Shown here in pieces: positions 6,438-13,164 of a stretch of 23,956 nt of DNA. The stretch is from Actinomycetes bacterium (GTDB lineage Bacteria > Actinomycetota > Actinomycetes > Actinomycetales > Beutenbergiaceae): the NCBI GenBank assembly GCA_021793935.1, contig JAJYRV010000008.1, positions 1 through 23,956 of the forward strand, written 5' to 3'. The translations under genes were made by a program, and so were the position numbers. The notes below the pieces were generated by a model. That model saw only the letters and a program-made list of their open reading frames with translations, had not been told where the DNA came from and searched no databases. Positions within the stretch are counted from its first letter, which is position 1. Every line of letters starts with the position of its first letter.

Positions 6438-6598
6438 GTGAGTCTTTCGTTCCTAGGCGCACCCGCCCAAGGGGTGGGTCTATCCGCATGCAGGCATCCC
6501 ACCACCAGGCGCGAGAAGAGGGGCCATTCAGCGGCAACGATCGCCGCGAATGCCTCAGCCACATCCACCCCTTCAATGGCAATGGCAGTCGCCAACAT
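6341..6598 (-). CDS. Small hypothetical protein downstream of hsp20
   Basis: An 85-residue protein, not recognised. The ATG at 6598 has a GGGAGG five bases upstream. Residues 1-35 form a hydrophobic Ala/Val-rich helical stretch (ATAIAIEGVDVAEAFAAIVA, then AEWPLFSRLVVGC), perhaps amphipathic, without a clear signal peptide. After about residue 50 the sequence becomes Pro/Gly/Arg-rich and less protein-like (PGTPGPRGRSPPKK), which suggests a frameshift around 6380-6455 into the overlapping frame that ends at 6117. It lies 88 nt past hsp20 on the same strand and is probably in the same transcript. The stop TGA is embedded in a strong ribosome-binding-like GGAGGTGAT with no obvious start after it. 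Confidence 0.45.
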   Translation of the reverse strand: MLATAIAIEGVDVAEAFAAIVAAEWPLFSRLVVGCLHADRPTPWAGAPRNERLTCYSWVPGTPGPRGRSPPKKLKIESSSRTYWR

Positions 6599-6615
6599 GA
6601 ATGCCTCCCTTTCCT

Positions 6616-6637
6616 GACCACAAGCCGGGCCGTGGTC
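6616..6637. other. Short hairpin between hsp20 and the next gene
   Basis: GACCAC (6616-6621) / GTGGTC (6632-6637) form a 6-bp stem around a GC-rich 10-nt loop, 18 nt before the start of the 85-residue gene on the minus strand. It may reduce read-through or stabilise the hsp20 message; too short to be sure. Confidence 0.25.
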
Positions 6638-6686
6638 GGGTGAATGGGTTCCGCCCCCGTTAGCCCTCGGGCAAACGGAAAGCGGG

Positions 6687-7118
6687 TTATGCGCTGATCG
6701 CCTGTTGTTCTGGTTTGCTGGTGATTTCGATCTTGCGTGGCTTGGCGGCCTCGGCCACCGGGATGACCAACGTGAGCACACCGGTGTTGTAATCCGCGGT
6801 GATGTGCTCAGTGTCGAGATTCTCCCCCAGCACCAACTGCCGAGAGAACACACCCCGGGGACGTTCGCTGGCGACCATCTCCAGATTCTCATCCCGCATC
6901 GGACGTTCCGCCCTGATCGTCACCACATTGCGTTCCACATCGATATCGATCGAATCAGAATCGATACCTGGCAGATCGAACTCCACCCGGAACGTATCAC
7001 CCTCACGCCACGCATCCATCGGCATCACCGAGGGCCGGGCAGCAGTCCCCGTAGAACCAAAGACCTGCTGGGTAATCCGGTCCAACTCACGGAATGGGTC
7101 AGTTCGCATCAACATCAT
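6687..7118 (-). CDS. Hsp20/alpha-crystallin small heat-shock protein
   Basis: A 143-residue ATP-independent chaperone that holds unfolding proteins in the cytoplasm. The N-terminal part ([18 protein letters not shown]) is standard for bacterial class-A-like small Hsps. The alpha-crystallin domain runs from about 35 to 130, with [39 protein letters not shown] and ending in the conserved [16 protein letters not shown]-terminal KPRKIEI supplies the I-x-I oligomerisation motif. ATG 7118 (or 7115) is chosen since a GGAGG at 7124-7128 would lie inside the longer TTG-started form. A minus-strand promoter (7204-7233) and a palindrome at the expected transcription start precede it, and a MerR/HspR-like gene diverges from it, so heat-shock repression is likely. 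Confidence 0.93.
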   Translation of the reverse strand: MMLMRTDPFRELDRITQQVFGSTGTAARPSVMPMDAWREGDTFRVEFDLPGIDSDSIDIDVERNVVTIRAERPMRDENLEMVASERPRGVFSRQLVLGENLDTEHITADYNTGVLTLVIPVAEAAKPRKIEITSKPEQQAISA

Positions 7119-7177
7119 TTCCACCTCCAAGGTTACGTGCTGTTGTTGTGAAGATGCGATGTCTCAAACCATCCGAC

Positions 7178-7203
7178 AAATCTATGATCATCGTTGTAGA
7201 TTT
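7178..7203. promoter_or_regulatory. Candidate operator in the hsp20/merR intergenic region
   Basis: AAATCTA (7178-7184) and TAGATTT (7197-7203) form a 7-bp perfect palindrome with a 12-nt spacer. It sits immediately past the hsp20 -10 box, over the expected transcription start, where a repressor would block initiation. It does not look like the HAIR sequence (CTTGAGT-N7-ACTCAAG) of classical HspR, so a different specificity is implied if the neighbouring regulator binds it. Confidence 0.4.
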
Positions 7204-7233
7204 CTTATAGCACGTGTGGCAGACTGTAGGCAA
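7204..7233 (-). promoter_or_regulatory. Putative hsp20 promoter
   Basis: On the minus strand TTGCCT (7228-7233) and TATAAG (7204-7209) are spaced by 18 nt, close to the primary sigma consensus TTGACA/TATAAT. Transcription would start near 7197 and leave a leader of about 80 nt before the hsp20 ATG. Confidence 0.45.
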
Positions 7234-7279
7234 GTAGGTAAAGAAAAATTCTCCGACAGAAGGAAGGAGAGGTGAAGAT

Positions 7280-7582
7280 ATGCCCGTCAGGCCGGAGCGA
7301 AGCCGAGGCATGTACGGCATCTCAGTGGCCGCAGAACTCACCGGCCTAGGTGTACAAACCTTGAGATGGTATGAATCGCGTGGCCTGCTAGAACCCCAAC
7401 GGACCCCAGGCGGAACCCGCCGCTACAGCCCCGACGATATCGACCGCCTCCACCGGATCAGCAACCTCATAGATGCCGGCCTCAACGTCGTCGGAATCCG
7501 GATGGTTCTGCAGTTACAGGACGCCAATGACGACTTGCGAGAGGAAAACCAAGAACTGCACACCCGTGCCAGTTCAACATGA
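7280..7582 (+). CDS. MerR-family regulator, HspR-like
   Basis: A 100-residue DNA-binding protein. Residues 11-52 form the MerR winged helix-turn-helix (YGISVAAELTGLGVQTLRWY, then ESRGLLEPQRTPGGTRRYS), closest in style to HspR repressors of heat-shock genes. A short helical stretch follows (GLNVVGIRMVLQLQDANDDL, then REENQELH), suitable for dimerisation; no effector domain is present. The GAGAGG seven bases before ATG 7280 fits this start, although Met11 would also leave an intact domain. It diverges from hsp20 with a shared 161-nt control region, the usual setting for a local heat-shock repressor, and is followed 43 nt later by a small acidic gene probably in the same transcript. True HspR binding to DnaK cannot be judged here. 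Confidence 0.85.
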   Translation: MPVRPERSRGMYGISVAAELTGLGVQTLRWYESRGLLEPQRTPGGTRRYSPDDIDRLHRISNLIDAGLNVVGIRMVLQLQDANDDLREENQELHTRASST

Positions 7583-7625
7583 CCCCCGCCATCCGCAGAT
7601 CAGAACCGATCGATGAGGAGGAACC

Positions 7626-7838
7626 ATGACCACGACCTACATTCCAGAAGCCGACCTGCTCGACCAGCAGATACCGCTCATGCACAGCGAGGAAGACCAA
7701 CCCCTGCCGGACCTGCACCTCGGGGCACTTGAAGCCGATCCCGTGGACGTGTGGGAACAACACCTACACGTGCCAGACGAGGAAGACGACCACCACCAGG
7801 GCCCCGAAACACAGCCTTCCCCTCGAATGGTGCTCTAA
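7626..7838 (+). CDS. Small acidic hypothetical protein
   Basis: A 70-residue, strongly acidic protein (many Asp and Glu, C-terminal half DEEDDHHQ). A clear AGGAGG ends four bases before ATG 7626. The middle reads LGALEADPVDVWEQHLHVPDE; an EADxxDVxEQ pattern followed by acidic residues resembles short actinobacterial proteins of unknown function, from memory only. No domain is recognised. It follows the MerR gene by 43 nt, so it is likely co-regulated with the stress islet. The gene ends at the islet edge: immediately after it the minus strand carries the cut-off start of another gene. Confidence 0.6.
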   Translation: MTTTYIPEADLLDQQIPLMHSEEDQPLPDLHLGALEADPVDVWEQHLHVPDEEDDHHQGPETQPSPRMVL

Positions 7839-7938
7839 AATCTAGTGCTGCGGCCCGCATGCGAGACAGTTCCGCGGCAATCGCATCCAGCCCATCGGGA
7901 GCTCCGCTCCACTCGATGGCGGCTGAAATCTCAGTCAT
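7839..7938 (-). pseudogene. 5' remnant of a gene following the DUF885 gene
   Basis: From ATG 7938 a minus-strand frame gives MTEISAAIEWSGAPDGLDAI followed by AAELSRMRAAALDF, protein-like with high third-position GC. After about 7840 it continues only as antisense of the small acidic gene and loses that character. It starts 49 nt after the DUF885 stop on the same strand, as the next gene of an operon would, and appears cut off after ~33 codons by the islet. No strong ribosome-binding site is visible, so this is tentative. The original product cannot be named. Confidence 0.4.
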
Positions 7939-7987
7939 CGATAGCAGCTGTGAGGTGATCGCCGGGAGGCCTCAACACCGGAACGCC

Positions 7988-9658
7988 TCAACGCGCCATC
8001 GCTGCCGTGAGCGTATCGAGGCCAAGCCCACCCATGTTGAGGATCTTCATGTGGTAGTTCTTGAAATCGAAGTCGGGTTTCGCTTGGGCCTCGGCGCGGA
8101 GTTGCTCGAAAATCCGTTGCCCGATCTTGTACGACGGCGCTTGGCCCGGCCAGCCGAAGTAGCGGTTGACTTCGAAACGTACGAATGCGTCATCCATGTT
8201 GACGTTCTCGCGCATGAACTCAAGTGCGAAGGCGTAGTCCCACGTTCCAGAGCGATCGCCGCCCACGAAACCCAGAGGTTTGGGCTTGCCGAGATGCACG
8301 CCGATATCGAGGACGACGCGCGCGGCGCGCATGCGTTGGCCGTCAAGGAGGCCCAGCAGGTCCCCCGGATCGTCCATGTATCCGAGTTCTTGCATGAGCC
8401 GCTCGGCGTAGAGCGCCCAGCCTTCCGCGTGCCCCGAGGTGCCGGCCGCTCGGCGCCACAGGTTGAGTTCACCGCGATTGTAAATCGCTTGGGCCAATTG
8501 CAGGTGATGGCCCGGCACACCCTCGTGGTACACGGTTGTCTTCTCGCGCCAGGTGCTGAATTCCGTTACGCCTTCGGGGACGGACCACCACATTTGGCCC
8601 GGGCGGGAGAAGTCGTCCGTCGGCGGGGTGTAGTAGATCTCACCCGAGGTGGTGGGCGCGATCATGCAATGGAGGTTCTTCAGCGGTTCAGCGATATCGA
8701 AATATTCGCGCCCGAGGTCGGCGATCGCTTGATCGGAGGTCTGCTGCATCCACTCCCGGAGGGCGTCGGTGCCGTGGAGCTTACGCGCCGGATCGGAATC
8801 GAGGTGCGCGATCGCTTCGCTCACCGTCGCCCCCGGCAGAATCTGTTCTGCGACCGCCTCTTGTTCGTTGCGCATCCGCTCGAGCTCCGCCAAGCCCCAT
8901 TCATACGTCTCGTCGAGGTCAACGGCAGCCCCGAGGAACCGGCGCGAGTGCAGGGAGTACAAATCCCGGCCCACGGCGTCTTCTTCCGTAGCTGCCGGGA
9001 GCAACTCCATCGTGAGGAACTCTGCGAAGTAACCGTATGCGGCCTTCGCCCGCTCCGCGCCATTGGAAAGCGCAGCGCGTAGAGAATCGGATACGTCACC
9101 AACGGGAGCAGCAGAGACGAGGCGGGCGAAATACCCCTCCCCCTGAAGATAGTCGCTCAAGGTCTCCGCAACGATCTGCGCCTGCCGGCGAGCGGGGGTG
9201 TTGCCCGCCGCGATCCCGGCCCGAAGCGTTTCGACGTACCCGTCCATCGCTGCCGGCACGTTCGCGAGCCGGTCGGCGATAATCTCCCAGTCCTGCGCCG
9301 ATTCCTTCGGCAGCATATCGAAGCTCATGCGGATGTTTTGCGAGGGGCTCGCGAGGTTATTCAGGTCCCGCTCGGCGGCGTGGGCGTCAAGGAAGTCCAG
9401 TCCAAGGTCGAGTTCACGGAGGAGGTCGGTCTTCGTCACCCAGTCCACGTCATCAGTTGGCTCGAGGTTGGTAAGTTCCGAGCGTGTGCGCGAGAGCACC
9501 TCGCGCTCGGCCTCCTGGCCCCGGGGGGAGAGGTCAGCGAATTTCGTTTTATCGCCGTCAAGGCCGAGGTAGATCGCGATCTCCGGATCTAGCTCAGCCA
9601 TTTCGGCGACGAAACCCTCAGCCAGGGCGTCAATCGGGGTGGGCGTGCGTTCAGTCAT
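7988..9658 (-). CDS. DUF885 family protein, metallopeptidase-like
   Basis: A 556-residue protein of the DUF885 family, usual length about 550-600. The C-terminal half carries HEGVPGHH at 378-385, the extended HExxH-like zinc motif of the family, and HAEGWALYAE at 410-419, whose His and Glu complete the site. Other family landmarks are YYTPP (342-346), MRAARVVLDIGVHL near 443-456 and YFGWPGQAPSYKIG near 500-513. There is no signal peptide, so it would act in the cytoplasm; a peptidase or carboxypeptidase-like role is inferred from the motifs, and the substrate is unknown. It diverges from eis across 137 nt. A broken gene follows it downstream, so it was probably once part of a longer operon. 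Confidence 0.92.
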   Translation of the reverse strand: MTERTPTPIDALAEGFVAEMAELDPEIAIYLGLDGDKTKFADLSPRGQEAEREVLSRTRSELTNLEPTDDVDWVTKTDLLRELDLGLDFLDAHAAERDLNNLASPSQNIRMSFDMLPKESAQDWEIIADRLANVPAAMDGYVETLRAGIAAGNTPARRQAQIVAETLSDYLQGEGYFARLVSAAPVGDVSDSLRAALSNGAERAKAAYGYFAEFLTMELLPAATEEDAVGRDLYSLHSRRFLGAAVDLDETYEWGLAELERMRNEQEAVAEQILPGATVSEAIAHLDSDPARKLHGTDALREWMQQTSDQAIADLGREYFDIAEPLKNLHCMIAPTTSGEIYYTPPTDDFSRPGQMWWSVPEGVTEFSTWREKTTVYHEGVPGHHLQLAQAIYNRGELNLWRRAAGTSGHAEGWALYAERLMQELGYMDDPGDLLGLLDGQRMRAARVVLDIGVHLGKPKPLGFVGGDRSGTWDYAFALEFMRENVNMDDAFVRFEVNRYFGWPGQAPSYKIGQRIFEQLRAEAQAKPDFDFKNYHMKILNMGGLGLDTLTAAMAR

Positions 9659-9795
9659 GGCTCAACCTCGAACTCGTGGGCGGAAAGTGGTGGTCCGAGA
9701 AAATGCTACCGCGGTTGGCAAGGGGGCTGCCCGATGGGAGTGGAAACCTCGGATCAGAAAAAGTTTGCGCGCGGGCATCGAAGGGGAGTTGACTC

Positions 9796-11064
9796 GTGCT
9801 CATGTCTACTACCCTTCCTGCGCCGTACACCTTCACCGCTCTCGATGAGGATGACCGCCGCGAGGTGACCGCGCTGGATACGCTGATATTTCCCGATCCG
9901 CGTTCCCTCGATGACCTGCTCACCGCTCCGGACTCGTTGGAATGGGAGCGGATGTGGGGTATCCGCGACGGCGAGGAGCTCGCCGCCATCCACGGCACAC
10001 ACTCGCTCGCCCGCTACCCTGTTCCGGGCGGGCACACCCGGTGCGGCTGGCTCACCTGGGTCGGGGTACATCCGGGACACCGCCGGCGGGGGCTGCTGCG
10101 CGCGATGATCGCGCACCACTTGCAGGAGTGCCGCGACCGGGGCGAGGTGGTATCCGGGTTAGTCGCTGCTGAACCCGCGATCTACGGCCGCTTCGGATAC
10201 GGCCTGGCCGCGCGGCACACCGAGCTCAACATCCCCCGCGGGTCGGTGCTGCGCCCCGTACCCGGCTCGAAGGATATCGGCATCCGGATCGCCGACTACT
10301 CAACCGAAAAGCACGGCGAGCTCATCTCCGAGCTGCATCGGCGCAGCGGCGATGTGGGGCTCGGCCGGCCCGGTTGGGCGACGTGGGAAACGCCCGGCCT
10401 GAAGGCGAGTCGGACCACGCTCACGCCTGCGCTCGCCTACGGCAAGGAATCGCTACGGATCCTCCTTGCCACCACCGGCGAGCAGGTCGTGGGCTACGCG
10501 ACCTTTCGGCGCACCCTCACGTGGCAGCCCACAGGTCCCGACGGCACCGTGCAGGTTTTGGATTTCGCTGCCCTTGGCCCCGCCGCGACACACCGGATGT
10601 GGAGCGTGCTGCTGGATCTGGACCTCATGACGGAAGTGGCTACCCCGATGCTCGCCCTCGACGACCCGCTATTGGAGCTTCTCGTCGACATCCGCAAAGC
10701 CTCCGCGCGGATCCAAGACAATTCCTGGCTGCGAATCATCGATTTGCCGGGAGCGCTGCAGGCGCGGAAACTGGCGGGCGCCCTCGACGTCGTCGTCGAA
10801 GTCTCCGATTCTCTCGTGCCAAGCAACTCCGGGCGCTGGCGAATCGCGGGCAAGCCGTGGGAACACCCGGAGGTGGTCGCGACCGACCGCCCCGCGGACG
10901 TCGCCGTGGACATTCGGGAACTATCCGCCGTCTACCTCGGCGGTGCTAGTCTCCTCCAGTCCCTCCACGCAGGCCTGGGCACCATTCACAACGCCCGTGC
11001 CGCGGCGGACCTCGCGGTTGCCCTCTCCTGGCCCATCGCGCCGGTCGTCAACTGGATTTTCTAG
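9796..11064 (+). CDS. eis: Eis-family GNAT N-acetyltransferase
   Basis: A 422-residue acetyltransferase of the Eis type: an N-terminal GNAT domain, a central second GNAT-like domain and an SCP2-like C-terminal domain. The acetyl-CoA site is VGVHPGHRRRGLLRAM at 89-104. Tyr130 in IYGRFGYG matches the general acid of mycobacterial Eis (Tyr126), and the chain ends in Phe (PVVNWIF), matching the C-terminal carboxylate that serves as base there. Mycobacterial Eis acetylates aminoglycosides at several amines and also lysines; the native substrate here is unknown. GTG 9796 is preferred to ATG 9802 because AAGGGGAG stands seven bases before it. The TAG stop lies in a CTAG shared with the converging amidotransferase gene. 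Confidence 0.92.
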   Translation: MLMSTTLPAPYTFTALDEDDRREVTALDTLIFPDPRSLDDLLTAPDSLEWERMWGIRDGEELAAIHGTHSLARYPVPGGHTRCGWLTWVGVHPGHRRRGLLRAMIAHHLQECRDRGEVVSGLVAAEPAIYGRFGYGLAARHTELNIPRGSVLRPVPGSKDIGIRIADYSTEKHGELISELHRRSGDVGLGRPGWATWETPGLKASRTTLTPALAYGKESLRILLATTGEQVVGYATFRRTLTWQPTGPDGTVQVLDFAALGPAATHRMWSVLLDLDLMTEVATPMLALDDPLLELLVDIRKASARIQDNSWLRIIDLPGALQARKLAGALDVVVEVSDSLVPSNSGRWRIAGKPWEHPEVVATDRPADVAVDIRELSAVYLGGASLLQSLHAGLGTIHNARAAADLAVALSWPIAPVVNWIF

Positions 11065-11762
11065 GCCGACGCGTGCGCCAACTCACGGGCGAGCGCGCCA
11101 CTGACGGCACGGGCGAGGCCGGTGAGCTGCGCTGAGTGCTCCTCCCACTGCGCCCGACCAACCTCGAGGTCGGCCCCTTCTTCACGGTTGAGCCACTCGG
11201 AAAAGGTCTCCGCGTCGGCCTCGGGATGGAACTGCACCCCGATCGCGCTGCCGAGCCGGAACGCCTGGTACGGATATTGCTGGGAGGCGGCGAGCCAGGT
11301 TGCTCCCTCGGGCAGGTCGGTGATCGCGTCGTCGTGCATGCTGACCGTGTAGAAATCCCGGCCGAATTCTTCGACGACGGCGCCCAGCACCGAGTCCTGT
11401 TCCGCCCCCGGGCGCGTGCGCACCGTAATAATGCCGCGCTCCGGGCCCGCCGGTGCGCTCACCTCCACCCTGCCGCCGTGGGCTACCGCGAGGAGTTGCG
11501 CCCCGAGGCAGATGCCCACGGTAGGCACGTGCGCCGTCGTCGCCGACCTCAGCAGTTCGGCGACGGGTGCGAGGGCGGGATCGTAGGCGTTTTGCCGCCC
11601 GCCCAAGACGACGAGGGCCTCGACGCCGGCGAGGTCTGGCAGCGGCTGCCCCTCGTCGAAGCGGACGAGACGCGCATCTGGGAGGAGGGCGGCGAACTGC
11701 CCCGCGGGAACGCGGGAATCGAGTTGGATGATCGAGATAGGCACGTAGGCACGATACTTCAC
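11061..11762 (-). CDS. Class I glutamine amidotransferase
   Basis: A 233-residue single-domain class I (triad) glutamine amidotransferase. The nucleophile Cys85 lies in GICLGAQLLA, and His179 and Glu181 in QFHPEAD complete the triad; VVLGGRQNAYDP near 51-62 forms the oxyanion region. The protein resembles the stand-alone GuaA-like amidotransferases found beside unrelated genes, so the acceptor is unknown; gamma-glutamyl hydrolase activity is also possible. The start is uncertain: GTG 11762 has only a weak CAGG before it, and GTG 11744 would remove six residues. It is convergent with eis (shared CTAG stop) and divergent from the NYN gene by 58 nt. A Glu/Ala-rich helical tail from about residue 190 is usual for these proteins. 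Confidence 0.88.
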   Translation of the reverse strand: MKYRAYVPISIIQLDSRVPAGQFAALLPDARLVRFDEGQPLPDLAGVEALVVLGGRQNAYDPALAPVAELLRSATTAHVPTVGICLGAQLLAVAHGGRVEVSAPAGPERGIITVRTRPGAEQDSVLGAVVEEFGRDFYTVSMHDDAITDLPEGATWLAASQQYPYQAFRLGSAIGVQFHPEADAETFSEWLNREEGADLEVGRAQWEEHSAQLTGLARAVSGALARELAHASA

Positions 11763-11820
11763 GAACCTGAAAAATCGCCAAGCGGCGCCATTGCGAGCGT
11801 GAGCACACTACTGTTGAGTC

Positions 11821-12378
11821 ATGGTTCGCCCTACGTATGTATTAGTTGACGGCGAGAATATCGACGCCACGCTCGGGCTCAGCGTGCTCGGCCACCGGCC
11901 GAGTCCGGACGAGCGGCCTCGGTGGGATCGCATTACTGAGTTTGCTGCCCGCCTGTGGAATCAGGACGTTCGAGCGCTGTTCTTCTTGAACGCATCCACC
12001 GGGCAGATGCCGATGTCGTTCGTCCAGGCGCTGCTCGCGCTCGACTACCACCCGATCCCGCTCTCGGGGCCGAAGGACGTCCCCGTCGTCGACGTCGGGA
12101 TCCAAAAAACCCTCGAGGCGCTCGATGGCCGGCCCGGCGACATCCTGCTCGCGAGCCACGACGGCGATTTCGTGGAACAGGTGGAAGCGCTGCTGGGCAC
12201 GGACCGGCGGGTGGGCGTGCTGTGTTTCCGAGAGTTCGTTTCCGCGAAGCTTTCCGAACTCGCCGAACGGGGGCTGCGGATGTACGACCTGGAGGACGAT
12301 GTGCGCGCGTTCAATGCGCCGCTGCCCCGGGTGCGCATCATCGACCTGGCGAGTTTCGACCCGACGCGTTACTTGTGA
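11821..12378 (+). CDS. NYN (PIN-like) domain protein
   Basis: A 185-residue protein of the NYN/DUF88 (LabA-like) group, PIN-fold ribonuclease relatives. Acidic residues expected at the metal site are visible: D10 with N13 in VDGENID, D91 in VVDVGIQKTL and D114/D116 in ASHDGDF. The fold extends to about residue 160 and the tail ends FDPTRYL. RNA cleavage or processing is the likely role from family knowledge, but no substrate is known. The gene stands alone, diverging from the amidotransferase gene and preceding the two-component genes by 90 nt. No membrane or export signal is seen. Confidence 0.88.
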   Translation: MVRPTYVLVDGENIDATLGLSVLGHRPSPDERPRWDRITEFAARLWNQDVRALFFLNASTGQMPMSFVQALLALDYHPIPLSGPKDVPVVDVGIQKTLEALDGRPGDILLASHDGDFVEQVEALLGTDRRVGVLCFREFVSAKLSELAERGLRMYDLEDDVRAFNAPLPRVRIIDLASFDPTRYL

Positions 12379-12468
12379 GCCTCGGCGCGGGAGCACGGGT
12401 GACAAACCGCGACGACATCTTCACCAAATACTCAGGGAACTCACAGCCAAGGCGCGCACACTACAGGT

Positions 12469-13164
12469 ATGAGTGAGGCAAAACTTCTCGTTGTTGACGA
12501 TGAACCGAACATCCGTGAACTGCTCGCCGCGTCCCTGCGGTTCAACGGCTTCGAGGTGGAGACGGTGGCCGACGGCCAAAGTGCGCTGCGCCGGGCCATG
12601 GAGATCTCCCCCGACCTCATCGTGCTTGACGTGATGCTGCCGGACCTCGACGGTTTCAGTGTCACTCGGCGCTTGCGCGAGCAGGGGAAACACATCCCCG
12701 TGCTGTTCCTCACCGCGCGCGATGACACCGCCGATAAGATCGCCGGGCTCACGGTGGGCGGCGACGACTACGTCACCAAACCCTTCAGCCTCGACGAGGT
12801 CATCGCCCGCATCCGCGCGGTGCTGCGCCGGGCGAGCGGGGGCAGCGACGAGGAATCCATCCTGCGCGTAGCCGACCTGAGCCTCGATGACGATGCGCAC
12901 GAGGTCCGCCGCGGGGGTGAGCTCATCGAGCTCTCCCCCACCGAGTTCGCCCTGCTGCGCTACCTCATGCTCAATGCGGGCCGGGTCCTTTCCAAGGCGC
13001 AGATCCTCGACCACGTCTGGGAATACGACTGGGGTGGGGACGGCGCGATCGTGGAATCGTACATCTCCTACCTGCGCCGCAAGGTTGATACCCCGTTCGC
13101 TCCCGATTCCCCGCGGCTCATCCACACCAAACGCGGGGTGGGATACGTGCTCCGCGAGCAATGA
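12469..13164 (+). CDS. OmpR-family response regulator
   Basis: A 231-residue transcription regulator. The receiver domain (1-118) has the acidic pocket D10-D11, the phosphorylated D54 in VLDVMLP, T82 and K104 (TKPF). A winged-helix DNA-binding domain of the OmpR/PhoB class covers about 132-229, with LSPTEFALLRYLM and the conserved HTKRGVGYVLRE end. It resembles actinobacterial regulators of the TrcR/MprA type, but I cannot name an orthologue. Its TGA overlaps the kinase ATG by 4 nt, so the two are translationally coupled partners. Only a weak CAGG precedes the ATG, so initiation may be from a very short leader. Confidence 0.95.
   Translation: MSEAKLLVVDDEPNIRELLAASLRFNGFEVETVADGQSALRRAMEISPDLIVLDVMLPDLDGFSVTRRLREQGKHIPVLFLTARDDTADKIAGLTVGGDDYVTKPFSLDEVIARIRAVLRRASGGSDEESILRVADLSLDDDAHEVRRGGELIELSPTEFALLRYLMLNAGRVLSKAQILDHVWEYDWGGDGAIVESYISYLRRKVDTPFAPDSPRLIHTKRGVGYVLREQ

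Noticed and set aside
5101..7838. Integrase, transposase or plasmid replication gene expected for a mobile islet
   Set aside because: None of the frames on either strand shows recombinase, DDE or Rep motifs, so mobility is not claimed as a feature.
7751..9082. 443-codon plus-strand frame opposite DUF885
   Set aside because: Antisense of a clear DUF885 gene in GC-rich DNA; no recognisable motif or ribosome-binding site.
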